From: Paulinella micropora
Lineage: Eukaryota; Cercozoa; Imbricatea; Euglyphida
NCBI GenBank assembly: GCA_009731375.1
Contig: BJOX01000065.1
Location: 641,606-705,605 of the forward strand
Length of the DNA stretch: 64,000 bases
Direction of reading: 5' to 3'
In this document: one piece after another, positions 47,251 through 58,865 of the stretch
How the letters are laid out: each line of letters opens with the position of its first letter
Numbering within the stretch: position 1 is the stretch's first letter
The notes under the pieces: generated by a model
Database searches by the model: none
Told to the model about the DNA's origin: nothing
Seen by the model: the letters and a program-made list of their open reading frames with translations, nothing else
Position numbers and translations under genes: made by a program

Positions 47251-50200
47251 GAAAAAATATTAAGTAGTTTTTATAAAAGACTCGAATGAAGTTTGGTACA
47301 ACTTTTCACATTGGATGGAAATTTTCCCGAATTTTTAGGAAAAGTGTCCGGATGGCACAACGCTATCGAATTTATTTTTTATTCAAGCCAAGTGTAAAAA
47401 AACACAGGAAGAGAGTAGGAAGCGAAAGCTATTTTTTATCTTACGCTCACTTTCTTTCTGTAATCTAACTATGCAGCCTTGTTTATCATGTCTCATTTGA
47501 TAATGTTCTAAGAAATTCTTGAGTAATTTTTGTCTTTGACTGCACATCATTCCTTGGAAAACAGTACTTCAAAAGGTGGTCAAATATGTCTTCTTGATAG
47601 TTTGCGACTGTTCTAGTCAGAGTTATTGAGTTATGAAGTTGCTAGTACACATTTATTGATGTATCAATCCGTTTTTTATCAATAAAGCCTTATGAACCTA
47701 CTTGAACTTGATAATCCATGTCAGGACTTTTTTTGCACTTCAAACATCCTGTGAACTCGGCTCTAAAACTCAATGAGAGGGTGAATATTATGTCCAGAAA
47801 ACTTATGGAAACTGAACTCCAAGTCATAGAGCATGGTTTCAATAAATAAAAACGAAGGAGCATTATGTGTAGTACAAGTAATGATTCTTCAAAGTCAGGC
47901 TGTTGTCTGAGAGAAAAACAGTAATTTCAGGTCTGATGCCTCCAGAGTGCTTTCAGTAAAAGTTATTGTTTTCAACTAAAATATACATTCAAAAAGGACT
48001 TCTGCACACTTCAAAAGGTACCTGGAGTGTCGAAAATATTATCCACAGAGATTCCAAGATGTATTTTTTGTGTTTTTAGGTTGACACTTGCAAAACTTAT
48101 GAAGATTTTGAAAAATCACACAAAATGACTTTTAATAAGTATGTGGACGGATTCCACTGGTTTCCTGACTAAAAAACAGCTAAACCTATTCAAAAAGCAG
48201 GATCATTTTTTTTTTCGAAGTGCTGGTCAGATGGTTTGTTGTCCACACACATCGATACAAAAAATCCTTAAACATAAGTAATTGCAGTGAACACATGCTA
48301 TCTACTCATTTACATAACACACAGTACAGGAGCACATTCTCAAGCTGAGAAATACAACACACATTTTCTGACTTCTGGACTGCCATCTTTTCCTAGCACG
48401 ATCGGCCCACAAATCACCACAGAAAACGATTGAATTTCCGGGAATTTTTCCAAAAAATAGTCAGAAATAGCACAAACTCCAGGAAACATCTCCTCCTAAA
48501 CCAGGAACTGAGCTTTTTCAAAAAGGTTTGCAGATTTAAAAGTTTGCAGCTTAAACTACTAGGCACCAAATTTTCACACCCCCCTTGTCTTATTGTCTAT
48601 GCTCATGGTGATACCATGTGGTATCCGCTGTTACCACATGGTATCCATTTTTCATTGACAGGTTTTCAAAAAAAAAATCGTTCTAACCGGAGGCGTTGTC
48701 ATGAAATAAACTACAGTCATCCATTGAGAAAGTCTCAAGGAAGCGACCCGTAAAATTTCTCGTCATTTTTTTGTGTTGAAGTTATTATTTTTTTTGATAG
48801 AAGGGCGAACCCTCCCACTGCATTTTTTCCACGGGAATGTGCCACAGAACTTTTTTTTTGCTCCAAGATGGACGAGGTTGATTGGGCTTCTGCCACTATT
48901 TTAATAACTTCTAAATACTTTGGTGAGGAGTGAGTTTGGGCATTCGAAATATAAATAATTATGGTTGTGATGCTTTGAAAATTTTGAAAAAATCTGTTGT
49001 TGGAACAGAAATCTAGGTAATCGCTTTTAGGAACAAATTTCCCTTGGGTTTGGTAGATTCAGCAAGAGAGATATGCCATGAGAGATAGAAGATAGCATTC
49101 CTGTAGTTAGCAAGCAACAGTGATAGATATTTAGATTTGATTAGTCTAGAAAAAAGGAGAGGAGAACAGAACAAAAGAAAGAAAAAAGCACTAGAAGTGA
49201 CTTATGTCTGAAAAATTTTGAGTTTTTGGAGCGGAGAGATGTGAGATAATACAGTTTATATTTCAGAAACTACAGCTTTTCCTTCACAAAAAACTGACAT
49301 ACAAATAACACAATAAAAAGGAAAGCATAGGAGTGTGAGGACACATATATATTTGCCTACTCTGGGAGAACTGGGCCATGCAGTGCAAAGACATAATCCA
49401 GACATGCATTTACAAACATTCTTACATAACACACAAATTTACAGATTTCTTCAGAAATAAACATTTTTGTTGTGTTGCCAGTTTACATGAACATTCATGC
49501 ATACTGCTCTGTCTATCATTATCATCCATTTTGCCTTGCTTGCTTTATGTGCAGAGAACTTTAGTTACAAAGCCATGAATTTCGAGTGTTTTTCCTGCTT
49601 CCTTTATACGTGCTTTTTTCAGTTTTTGTTGTACTTTATCCATGATATACTTTTTTTTTCAGATATTCTTTCATGCATCGATTTTGCGTCCGTTCTTGTG
49701 CACCATCATTACTTTTCACATATATCATTTCCAAGATCTCACAAAAAAATACAAAGCAATCATCATTTTTTTAATTAGAAAGTTCGAAATATTTCACCAA
49801 AATTAGTTGTTCACTAGGTTCATCAATTCACATAAGGCAGCATGCTTTGCTTTTTTTTTTTTCGCGATATTTCAAAACTGTTATTAAATTTCACTGCTTT
49901 GTGGCTTGCTCACAACATGCAAAACATTTCATTATATAATTCATTATTCTTTCATAAATGTGAATTTTTTTACTGCGTTCACATGAATTCGATCATTTTT
50001 TTCGAATGAAATATATGTGTTCCTGCTCTTTCGTTTTGTTGCTAGTCTTTCACTGACCTCCCCAACACTTAACTTTAAACATGTTTAGTTTTCATAATTA
50101 TCTGTGATTGAATATCTGATAAATATATGTGTTTTTCTTATTTATGCACAAGAGCTTCTTGGGGGCAGTGATAGGTTGACAACACATCACACATTTCACT

Positions 50201-51047
50201 TTGTTTTGTAGCTATTTGTTGCTCACACTCCCTGACGCAAGCATAGCAAACTAGATAGTAAATAGAGCTTTGTTATTTGTGTATTCACATCATCGAAAAC
50301 TGTCACTTTTTTTAAATATCTTGCTTGCTGTTTTGAGGGTTCATAAGTTCAACCGAAAATATTAGAATTTATGTAGAAAATGATCAGAAGAAAATTTGAG
50401 GGTGCATATTATGACCCCAGTGGATATTGTTCCACATGGGTACATTTAAAACTAACATATTTCCTTGAATTAATATTTGTTTGAAATCGTTCAAACGACG
50501 ATGACCATATGGTATGAGGGGTAAAAATGACCTTGGGGCGGGGGCCCTCAGACACTAAGGCAAGCGCCTTCTGACTTTTTTTAATAATTTTTTTTTTACT
50601 TTTGGGGACAGGAAAACAAAGTTTAATAATAATATTAATAAAGCTTTATGGTTCTATTATTTCTTTCTGATGAGGAATGTTAATACTTATGGATACCACA
50701 TGGTATCCATGCTCATACACATAGACATTATTATCATAGTAAAAAACGTAATTTTCTTTTTAAAATACATGTAACCGTTAACTCTTACAATAGAATTCAA
50801 ATTCAAAAGTAATTTTTTTCTTTCTCCCAGTAGATTCAGATGTGCTCTTTACAATAAAAAAAGGCCTGTAGAAAAAGGACAAAAACTCAATGAGTAGATT
50901 TTGCCTCAGTTTTCATATGCACTAATGAACGTAGAATTACATATGTGTGTTTATTTGACTCTTAATTCAAATATAAATTCATTATCACAATCCAGCTGAA
51001 CATGTTCTTGAAAGCAAAGCGAGAAAACCCTGCGCGATTTTGAGATC

Positions 51048-51097
<50 letters not shown>

Positions 51098-51700
51098 TTA
51101 GAATTTAATCATTAGTGTATTGAACTTGTAGTAAACTCAATTTTTCTTTTTTTTCAAAGTCAAATAAGTCAACTTTATTAATGATGATAATATTAACGAT
51201 ATCAAACAGCGAAAAAGCAAAGCAATGCAAATCATGAGTGATTTCGAGCTGGTTCGATGGTTCCGGGAAAGGTTTGATTCGATTCCTGAGAATTCCTCCA
51301 GATGTATATCATGATTTTTTCCTGAATCTAATTCAAATTCCAACACTTAACACTTAATAAAAATACTGAAACAGCAGGATTCCTGACGATTCCTGAAAAA
51401 GATAAAGTTTTTTTTCAAGAAGGGGAGATGGTGTTCGCGGGTAATTCAAGCCTTGAAGTTCATAGTGCAATCATGTTGTCATCGGCAACTTGACTGAAAG
51501 CCTGACTTCAGAAGACCGGTCTATGAAAGTTAAACTTTAAATCAAAATAGGCGGCAAGCTATGAGCTCGGTTCCGAGTCACATATTAGGAGGCTTGGTTC
51601 TACGTATCAGCTAAGTTGCGGCCCGGGTCCGGTAAATTTTTATATATATACTGTCAGATAGCTAATACTGAATCATACTGTGCCATCCTATGTTCTTCAA
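47251..51700. other. AT-rich sequence without recognised genes
   Basis: About 4.4 kb of low-GC, repeat-poor DNA. Longest frames are about 100 codons and unconvincing. It contains an inverted pair around GATACCATGTGGTATCC (48589-48627 and 50691-50732) and a T homopolymer at 51052-51092. A small minus frame near 51137-51346 is not supported. Confidence 0.55.
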
Positions 51701-51702
51701 CG

Positions 51703-51750
<48 letters not shown>

Positions 51751-51957
51751 ATTCTCCCCATTTCCTTACTCAGAAATGATACCGGTGCTCTTGCTGCTCC
51801 GTTCTCCTTTATTGCCTTTTCTGCCCCGTTTCACTCTTTCACTCCCCTNNNNNNNNNNNNNNNNNNNNNNNNNNNNNNNNNNNNNNNNNNNNNNNNNNNN
51901 NNNNNNNNNNNNNNNNNNNNNNNNNNNNNNNNNNNNNNNNNNNNNNNNNNNNNNNNT

Positions 51958-51994
<37 letters not shown>

Positions 51995-52482
51995 CCCCAC
52001 CCCCCTTTTGATCTGCCTCTCTTCGATTTTCTTCCCACTCCTATTTGCCGTTCCCTTCGCTACTTTTTCCTTCCTTTGCCCTCTTCAGCTCCCATCGTTT
52101 TCTCCTTCTCTATTCTTCATTTCTTTATTTCCTCTCCCCCTCTTCTCCCCGTAATGCGCTGTCTTGTCGCTTTGTTTGCCATCGTTTTCACTTATGTTTA
52201 CCTACTTACATGCTTCCTTTCAGCTCTACGAAAAGCAAGCGTTCTTCAAGCATAAAAATCGTTCAGTGGAAAGTCCCTAGTAATAAGTTGATTCGCCGCT
52301 GGACGGGCCGGGCTCAAGGCCTTGTCGGACTCAGTCCGTCCGACATAGCCGCACGCGCCGCATCCAACCGCATCAGACCTTCATCGGGCTGAAATAACCT
52401 TTGCTTTAAAAAAAAAAAATAAATAAAAGAACCGACTTGATTACGCGAAGCTGTAGTTCTTACATATGTACATAATCTTCTC

Positions 52483-52555
<73 letters not shown>

Positions 52556-52625
52556 GCAGCAGCAACAGCAACAGCAGCAGCAGCAGCAGCAACAACAACA
52601 ACCAACAACAACAACAACAACAACA

Positions 52626-52657
<32 letters not shown>

Positions 52658-53182
52658 AGCAGCAGCAACAACAACAACAACAACAACAAAAACAACAACA
52701 ACCACAACAACAACAACCACAACAACAACAACAACAACAAGAAGAAATCTCTTACCTTCGAGATTACTTTCAAAAAATAAAAGAAAAGAAGAAGAAAAAG
52801 AAGAAGAACTTCTTACCTTCAACATTACTTTTAAAAAATAAAAGAAAGGAAGAAGAAGAAAAAGAAGAAACAGAGCCTTGAATAAAAAGAAGAAAGAAAG
52901 AAGCATCAGTATACGGGGCACGCAAGATAAAAGCAAAAAATATACAACCCCCAGTAAATATCCATAATCGTATACAGCTTTTATTACTGGGTGTCATTCA
53001 AAGTTGCTCTTGAATTTATTTGGCTGCAAGCAACAGCCTCTGCTTTCACGGCAGACTTACCATGAGAGTGCCCAGCAGTACCTGTAATCAGTCTGAGCTG
53101 TTGTCGTTCGAAATTCCAGTCGAAAATGAAAGAACCAACATGTCATAACAAGAGCCCCCACCCATACTGCCCCCCCCCCCCC
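51701..53182. other. Pyrimidine-rich, CA, AAC and A-rich sequence
   Basis: (CT)n, a gap with C homopolymer, a CT-rich stretch, then a short segment at 52219-52392. That segment starts after CTTTCAG and holds two competing open frames of 18 and about 56 codons, neither recognised. CT, CA and AAC/AGC arrays and paired GAAGAA tracts follow. It ends in a C homopolymer and a ten-N placeholder. Confidence 0.5.
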
Positions 53183-53192
53183 NNNNNNNNNN

Positions 53193-53374
53193 ATAAACTA
53201 AAACTCCTAGACCTCTATAACCTAGACACATATAGAGAGTACTATAGAGTATGTATCGAAACAGACCCATATGTATTCAAAACAGACCTCAACAAATGCA
53301 TGCTAATGAGTACACAAGCACTACCACCACACACAGCCATCACATTCTACTCCAAAAAAAGAAACTATTTCTAG
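53193..53374 (+). CDS. C-terminal part of an unidentified gene, cut by gap
   Basis: From the gap edge an open frame runs to TAG, reading LKLLDLYNLDTYREYYRV and ending AITFYSKKRNYF. It is AT-rich like the viral genes that follow. It may be the end of a viral gene or of a host gene; the start is lost in the placeholder. Confidence 0.35.
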
Positions 53375-53680
53375 ACAGAAAGGACCCGCGCATTTCACGC
53401 ATACTAAACTAATGCTGATATCTTTAACAAACTACCCGACCGTGCAAATTTTAAACGTAAGATGGCCTTGACAAGACAGAAAATGATTACACTTTTCTTA
53501 GGGTCATTTTTAGGAAAAATGCACTCTATGAAAAGTGTCTTAACAGACCAAAATCACCAAAAATCACCAAACAAGAAATCAAGTAAGAAATCAAGAGGAA
53601 ATCAAAAAGGAAGCGAAGTTTAATAATTTAATTAATTATTTTACATTTATAAAAATATATAAACTATAATATAATACAAG

Positions 53681-53887
53681 ATGCCAAGACCATATCTATA
53701 CGAAGGAGAAGCAAGACGAAAGAGATATAACGAGAAGGCTCTCGCATACTACTACCGCCACCAAGAAAGGTTGAAGGAGGAAAGAAAAGAAAAAGCATTA
53801 AAGCAAAAGCAAGAACTCAAAAGCACAGAGGAATACAAAAAGAAGATACAAGAGCTGGAAGATAAATTGAGTAAAATAGCGGTTTAA
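53681..53887 (+). CDS. Small coiled-coil protein
   Basis: 68 codons starting MPRPYLYEGEARRKRYNEKA, then Lys/Glu-rich heptad-like sequence (LKEERKEKALKQKQEL, KKIQELEDKLSKI). ATG follows an AT-rich leader with TTAATTAATTATTTTAC. It is the first complete gene of the rightward viral set. Small charged coiled-coil proteins next to the polymerase are common in polinton-like viruses; no function can be assigned. Confidence 0.6.
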   Translation: MPRPYLYEGEARRKRYNEKALAYYYRHQERLKEERKEKALKQKQELKSTEEYKKKIQELEDKLSKIAV

Positions 53888-54019
53888 GTTCTAATTATTT
53901 TTTTTAATCTGGTAAAAATATTTTTCATCTAAATAAATAGCACCCATATAATAACGGTAAAAACATTAATTAATTATTTTTAGAAAAAGTATCTTACCTA
54001 ATATATACATAACTGTAAA

Positions 54020-57000
54020 ATGTCAAAACCACCACTACCACCAAGACCAAACAAGCAATATGTTCAACTTCTTCAAGCTAAGGCTAAGCTTAGAAAGGTT
54101 GAAACGAAAGATAAAAGAAACCGCCAGGACCTTTTATCTAACATTCGTAGTAATACGAGGGCAAATCTCCGCGAGGCTAAGACTAGGGAAGCGAAGAGGC
54201 GAGAGTTTAGAGCAAACGATTATGAAGTTAGGAGGGATAATCGGCTGAACTCTCTCACATTCAAATTTAGGGAGCTAGACATAAGCTTCTACGATACAGA
54301 CACATTGGAAGAGAAGGTATTGATACCCGCTATAAGATATGCTAGAAGGGAAGGGATGACCAACGATGCGGATGTCAATATATCTATCAAATACTCCACA
54401 GCTCCTGCTAATGAACGATATGACCACTATTTAAAAAAGAAAAGTTTTAATTCATTTCAACTCCGCCAATACGATACAGTATTTATGGATGCTCTGAACG
54501 AGTTCAACATAAACAACATTGAAGCGAGTGAGAACGGATATGAAAGAAACATACGATATGTGGAAATAACCACAGTTCAAGAAAACGGCGGAGGATGCTA
54601 TGAAGGAAAAACCGAAAAGAGGGAGAAAGTTGAAGAAGGTAAAAAGATATCTCCGCCAAGCAAAAACAACAACTGCTTATTCTTCTTATGTAAGGATATG
54701 TTAGATATTCATCCAATGAACAAGAATCGCTGTAATATCGTCCGAGCTGAATTCAACCTTCCACCAAACTCCCCCATACCATTTTCAATAGCAGTCTAAA
54801 TATTGAAAAAATATGCGAAGGAAGGGAAAACATACGAAATAACGGACCACATTATGAAGGAAACAGTCAGCACAAATGAAGAAGGGCAGGAACCCGACAA
54901 ACTAATCTTTTTGGAGAATAACCATTATTACGGATTAGTTAAGCAGTTTAAGAAGCGGTGCGAAGACTGCTTAAAGTTATATTTGAACAAACATAAATGT
55001 AATCTCCACAGGAAAAAATATGCGGACATTATGTTGAAGAAGAATGGTAAAAGACACTTAATAACTAAATTTAGAGAAGAAGAACAAATGAACAACGACC
55101 AAATTCTCCATTACGATTTGGAAACATTTAGAAATACATCTATCACAGTCGGCTACGATATCCACGACTGCTACATAGTCGGATATACTCAGGGGTCTGA
55201 GGGTTTCAAATACATAGCTGGTAAAGATTGTATCAGTCAATTCGTAGACTTACTAATTAAACGAGGCGAAAAGGTAAAAGCAGGATGGGTTCCGAAATGT
55301 AAAAATGACAAGCCACCCGTTCTATATGTTAATGGTTTTAACGGAGCGAACTTTGACCACTACTTTATACACCAAGAATTAATCAGAAGGGGTATTAAGA
55401 TTAAGTCGTCAAAAATTAATAACGGTTCTATTATCTGCTTAGAGTTTGAAAATGTTAAGATGTGGGATATGTGTAAGCATACCCAAGGAAGTCTGAAAGC
55501 AAATCTTGAAAGTATGGGGTGCGAAATCCTCAAAGGCGACTTTGACCACAACCGTGCCAAAAAGTGGGAGGATATGGACAACAAGACGAGGCAGGACTGT
55601 TTGGCTTATCTTAAAAACGATGTTATGGGTTTGAAGGATTGTATGACAAATTAAACACGACGATATTTACAGCTCATAAGGTCAATCTAACTTCATACAT
55701 CTCAACTTCAAGTCTGGCTTTCAACATATGGAAGAAATATGTAGACGGTAAATATGAGGTGAGACTTCCAACGGTGGAGCAGGAAAGAGCATTTAGAAAA
55801 GCGATTATCGGCGGAAGGACTTACCCGTCTAAGAGGCGGTTCATTTCAGCTCAGTATGAACGATACCTACAAAAACAGATTACCTTTGACGAAATAATTG
55901 ATTACCTCGTAGATGCGGATGTCGTTTCTTTGTATCCAACCGCGATGTTATTAGCTTTTATGGTTGGCGACATACTGGAAACAATTGGACCATTTGACCC
56001 GCGAAACCTTCAAATCGGTATTTACAACCTTGACTATATTTCTCCAAAAGACATATTACATTCAAGGATCTGACAGAGAGACAAAATGGGCTCTCTTAAA
56101 TGGCGACTAGAAGATATGAAGGACCAATGGCTGACGAGTGTAGATATTGAGGATATGGTAGCCGAAGGTTATACGGTCCACATTCATAAACGATATTATA
56201 CTATAAAATCTGAATGTGTCTTCGCCAAATACATAGACGATATGTTCAAAGCGAAGGAGAATGCGGAGAAAGGTAGCCCGCAATATCTGCTCGCCAAGCT
56301 GTTTATGAATAGTCTATACGGTAAGATGATACAGAGACCAATACCTTCAATAACAACATATATATACAAACTAATGAAGATTACTGGAAATTCTGGAATA
56401 GTAATCAAATAACTGACATTGTTAAATTTACGGACCAACAAGGAAAAGATTTATGGCACATATCGGGCTTACCTCGCAATCCAATCTTATTAGAGAGTAG
56501 CATAACGAAGCCTTCACACTACGGGGCATTTATACTAGCATACAGTCGTCGTATTATGTTCAACTATATCAAGGAAGCAAACCCGAACAGAAGCATTGAA
56601 GACGACTTTTACTACACCGACACAGACAGCCTCCAAATCCACACGAGATGTGCCAAGTATGTAAAGAATATGGGTAATAAGAAACTGGGCGGTATAGGGG
56701 ACGACTTAGGCGACGGTTGTAAGATTATAAAAGGTGTGTGGATAGCAAAACTATATATGTTAGAATTTACGACGAAGGATGCCTTTACGGAAGGAATGAC
56801 CAAGAACGACTTAAAGCATATTTCAAAAGGAGTTAAAATAGTGTCTGAGAATGGAGTTAAAAGATATTTCCATTTTAGGGGTAAAGGCTTAGATGCTAAT
56901 CAGCTAAACTATGATACATTTGATAAGATGGACAAAGGCGGGTCGGTTGAAAATGTCAAGGATTTCCAAATGAAAAAAATACACATTGATAGAAACAGCA

Positions 57001-57137
57001 AACAACAACAAATCCCACATTTTAGCATTTTACATATGATGAATGTTAAAAAACAAGTTAATGAGAACAAGTGGGCGGGCCGTAAGTTCATTAACGATAA
57101 CGACAGCATCCCGCTCGGTTTCCACATTCGCGGTTGA
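54020..57137 (+). pseudogene. Protein-primed family B DNA polymerase, disrupted
   Basis: One gene of about 1040 codons, now in four frames. Exonuclease motifs are DLETF near 55114, NGANFDHY near 55342, and YLKNDVMGLKD near 55607. Polymerase motif A is DADVVSLYP near 55915, motif B KLFMNSLYG near 56299, and motif C YTDTDSL near 56611. Family members copy linear viral genomes from a terminal protein. Breaks are an in-frame TAA at 54797, a frameshift near 55640, an in-frame TGA at 56071 and a frameshift near 56360 in a TA-rich stretch. All catalytic motifs survive, so either decay is recent or some breaks are sequence errors. The N-terminal 259-codon part is read as belonging to this gene because the next part continues in the same frame. 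Confidence 0.82.
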
Positions 57138-57138
57138 A

Positions 57139-57831
57139 TTATAAATAAATTTTTTTGGCTCCTTTACCTTTGAAGCTCCTAATTGTATGAATTCCTTTTT
57201 TTGGTTTGACTAATTTAGTATTTACAGCCGTAGCCCCTAGCAATGATACGAGGTCAAATGCGGTTCGGTAATTCGTAGTTAGCTTCGCAGTCTTCGCCCG
57301 CTTACCTTTTGGATTAACTTTCACCGCCACTCGGTCAATTACTCCTTCAATGAGGTCTTTTGTGCTACTACCTTTATTGTATGTGGTAGCCTTTACACCA
57401 GTTTGTCGGCTCAGGTCTTTCGCAATCGTTCCTCCAAGGCTATGACCCGTTAGCTCTACATTATCTTTTCCATATTTCTTTATCACTTCGTCAACCAGCT
57501 TCTGCTCTTCTTTATATCTCGGAGTTCTTTTTAATATTCCTTTAACCAATGCTACATCTGTTACTAGTAAGTCTCGCTTATCCGCACTTCCCCTAAATGC
57601 TACAATAGCTTTACCATCTTTTTCATATACGGTTGATTTTTCTTTGCTGGCTACTGGCTTCCATCCGTTAGCTCCCTTTCTATCTGACCGCGGCCAACAG
57701 ACATCCTCTGATAACTCCGCATTGCCTCCTTTTTGTTTCCTGTATGCCTTACCAGCTTTTTTCAATGCCTTCCCATAGCTTATACCGTGTTTGGCGGAGT
57801 AAGCCTTTACGAATTTAATCCACTCGGACAT
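57139..57831 (-). CDS. Class 3 lipase-like protein
   Basis: 230 codons. A short N-terminal motif (SYGKALKKAGKAYRK, residues 19-33) is of a type seen at the N-terminus of algal-virus proteins. An alpha/beta-hydrolase part follows with FRGS at 80-83 and the nucleophile elbow GHSLGG (Ser131). A basic C-terminus ends the protein. Its stop lies two bases from the polymerase stop, so the genes are convergent. Lipases of this kind occur in polinton-like viruses and may act in capsid escape or membrane damage; that role is inferred. The frame is intact. Confidence 0.72.
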   Translation of the reverse strand: MSEWIKFVKAYSAKHGISYGKALKKAGKAYRKQKGGNAELSEDVCWPRSDRKGANGWKPVASKEKSTVYEKDGKAIVAFRGSADKRDLLVTDVALVKGILKRTPRYKEEQKLVDEVIKKYGKDNVELTGHSLGGTIAKDLSRQTGVKATTYNKGSSTKDLIEGVIDRVAVKVNPKGKRAKTAKLTTNYRTAFDLVSLLGATAVNTKLVKPKKGIHTIRSFKGKGAKKIYL

Positions 57832-57885
57832 TCTATATAATTATTTATTTTTATTTTTTTCCTTCCTACTATATGCACCCTACTA

Positions 57886-58168
57886 ATGTCAACCCTTACA
57901 AGACTGTGCGAGAAGTTCCAAAAACTATCAATTGAAAGCGAAAAAAAAATCCTTCTCGTTGGAAGATGTCCAAAAGGTAATCCACGACGAAATAAAAGCG
58001 ATTGAAGAAATGAGAAATGCTCAACCAAACTTGTTTCACTTCGGGAAATACAAGGGCAAAAAAATAGAAGACATCGCAAAGATTGACAAACCATATATTG
58101 AATGGTTAGTTCGCCAACCTTGGGTCCAAAATAAAGACGAATTGAAGAGGTACTGTCTACCGACGTAG
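57886..58168 (+). pseudogene. ExoX C-terminal-like protein, frameshifted at an A run
   Basis: ATG at 57886 opens a frame (MSTLTRLCEKFQKLSIESE) that shifts at a nine-A run near 57941-57949 into the frame carrying FGKYKGKKIEDIAK and PYIEWLVRQPW, the signature of the small domain at the C-terminus of exodeoxyribonuclease X. The alternative is a TTG start at 57932 with no break. It is divergent from the lipase gene across 54 bp and ends seven bases from the next gene's stop. Confidence 0.55.
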
Positions 58169-58175
58169 GAGGTAT

Positions 58176-58811
58176 TTACCGTAAGAGATACATTTTACCT
58201 CTAATATTGATTTCTTTTTTTATTATTCGCAGTATTGCTTTCTGTTTGTGAAAGTCGCTAAACTTGGTGAAGTGCGGTTCTTTCAAAAGGTTGTCTTCAA
58301 CTTCTAATTCTCTATTCAATTCAAGGTATTGTTGAAGGATGTCTTTGAATTGTATGATGTCAAAGTGGTGGTCTACATGTACATCAACCCGCTCATATAT
58401 ATCGCCACTTATTTCGCATATGTATCGGGGTTCAACGAATACATCAATAGCCACGATATCAAGATATTCTTGTATTTGCGGTCTTATCGTATTTCTGCTC
58501 GCTTCTTTTATCACTCTCGCCATTTTTTTAAATTTGCTAAGCCCTATGAGGTCAACACAGCAATTCCACGAAAACGGCTTACCATCTACACGAAAGTGTT
58601 TTCTCCCAGCGGTCACATTACTTTCAACATCAATGATGCCATTTTTTAGACAAGGGTGATGGGTTATTAGGTCTCGCACGAAATTGCTATCTTCTGGGTT
58701 CAGCACTTCACCATCGTTATATTTGTCTATCATTCTTCTTATGTAGGATTTGATAGATGCTTTTGTTAGGAACCGCCTACCACCCACAACATACAACTTA
58801 CGACTATACAT
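58176..58811 (-). CDS. DUF3223-like protein
   Basis: 211 codons, MYSRKLYVVGGRRFLTKASI at the start. The middle carries NFVRDLITHHP and the second half VDVHVDHHFDIIQFKDILQ, which resembles the H-x-DH...F pattern of DUF3223 proteins found in plants, bacteria and large DNA viruses. Ends basic. Function unknown; a nucleic-acid role is suspected only from the family. Confidence 0.5.
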   Translation of the reverse strand: MYSRKLYVVGGRRFLTKASIKSYIRRMIDKYNDGEVLNPEDSNFVRDLITHHPCLKNGIIDVESNVTAGRKHFRVDGKPFSWNCCVDLIGLSKFKKMARVIKEASRNTIRPQIQEYLDIVAIDVFVEPRYICEISGDIYERVDVHVDHHFDIIQFKDILQQYLELNRELEVEDNLLKEPHFTKFSDFHKQKAILRIIKKEINIRGKMYLLR

Positions 58812-58865
58812 ATTACTATATTATTATATTAGAAAAATTATTACAAAAATAATTATATATTCACA

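Noticed and set aside
52314-52936. Leu/Val-rich membrane protein on the minus strand
   Set aside because: (AAC)n/(AGC)n and (GA)n translation.
58329-58659. Plus-strand frames opposite the DUF3223-like gene
   Set aside because: Antisense shadows; the minus frame has the motif pattern and consistent composition.
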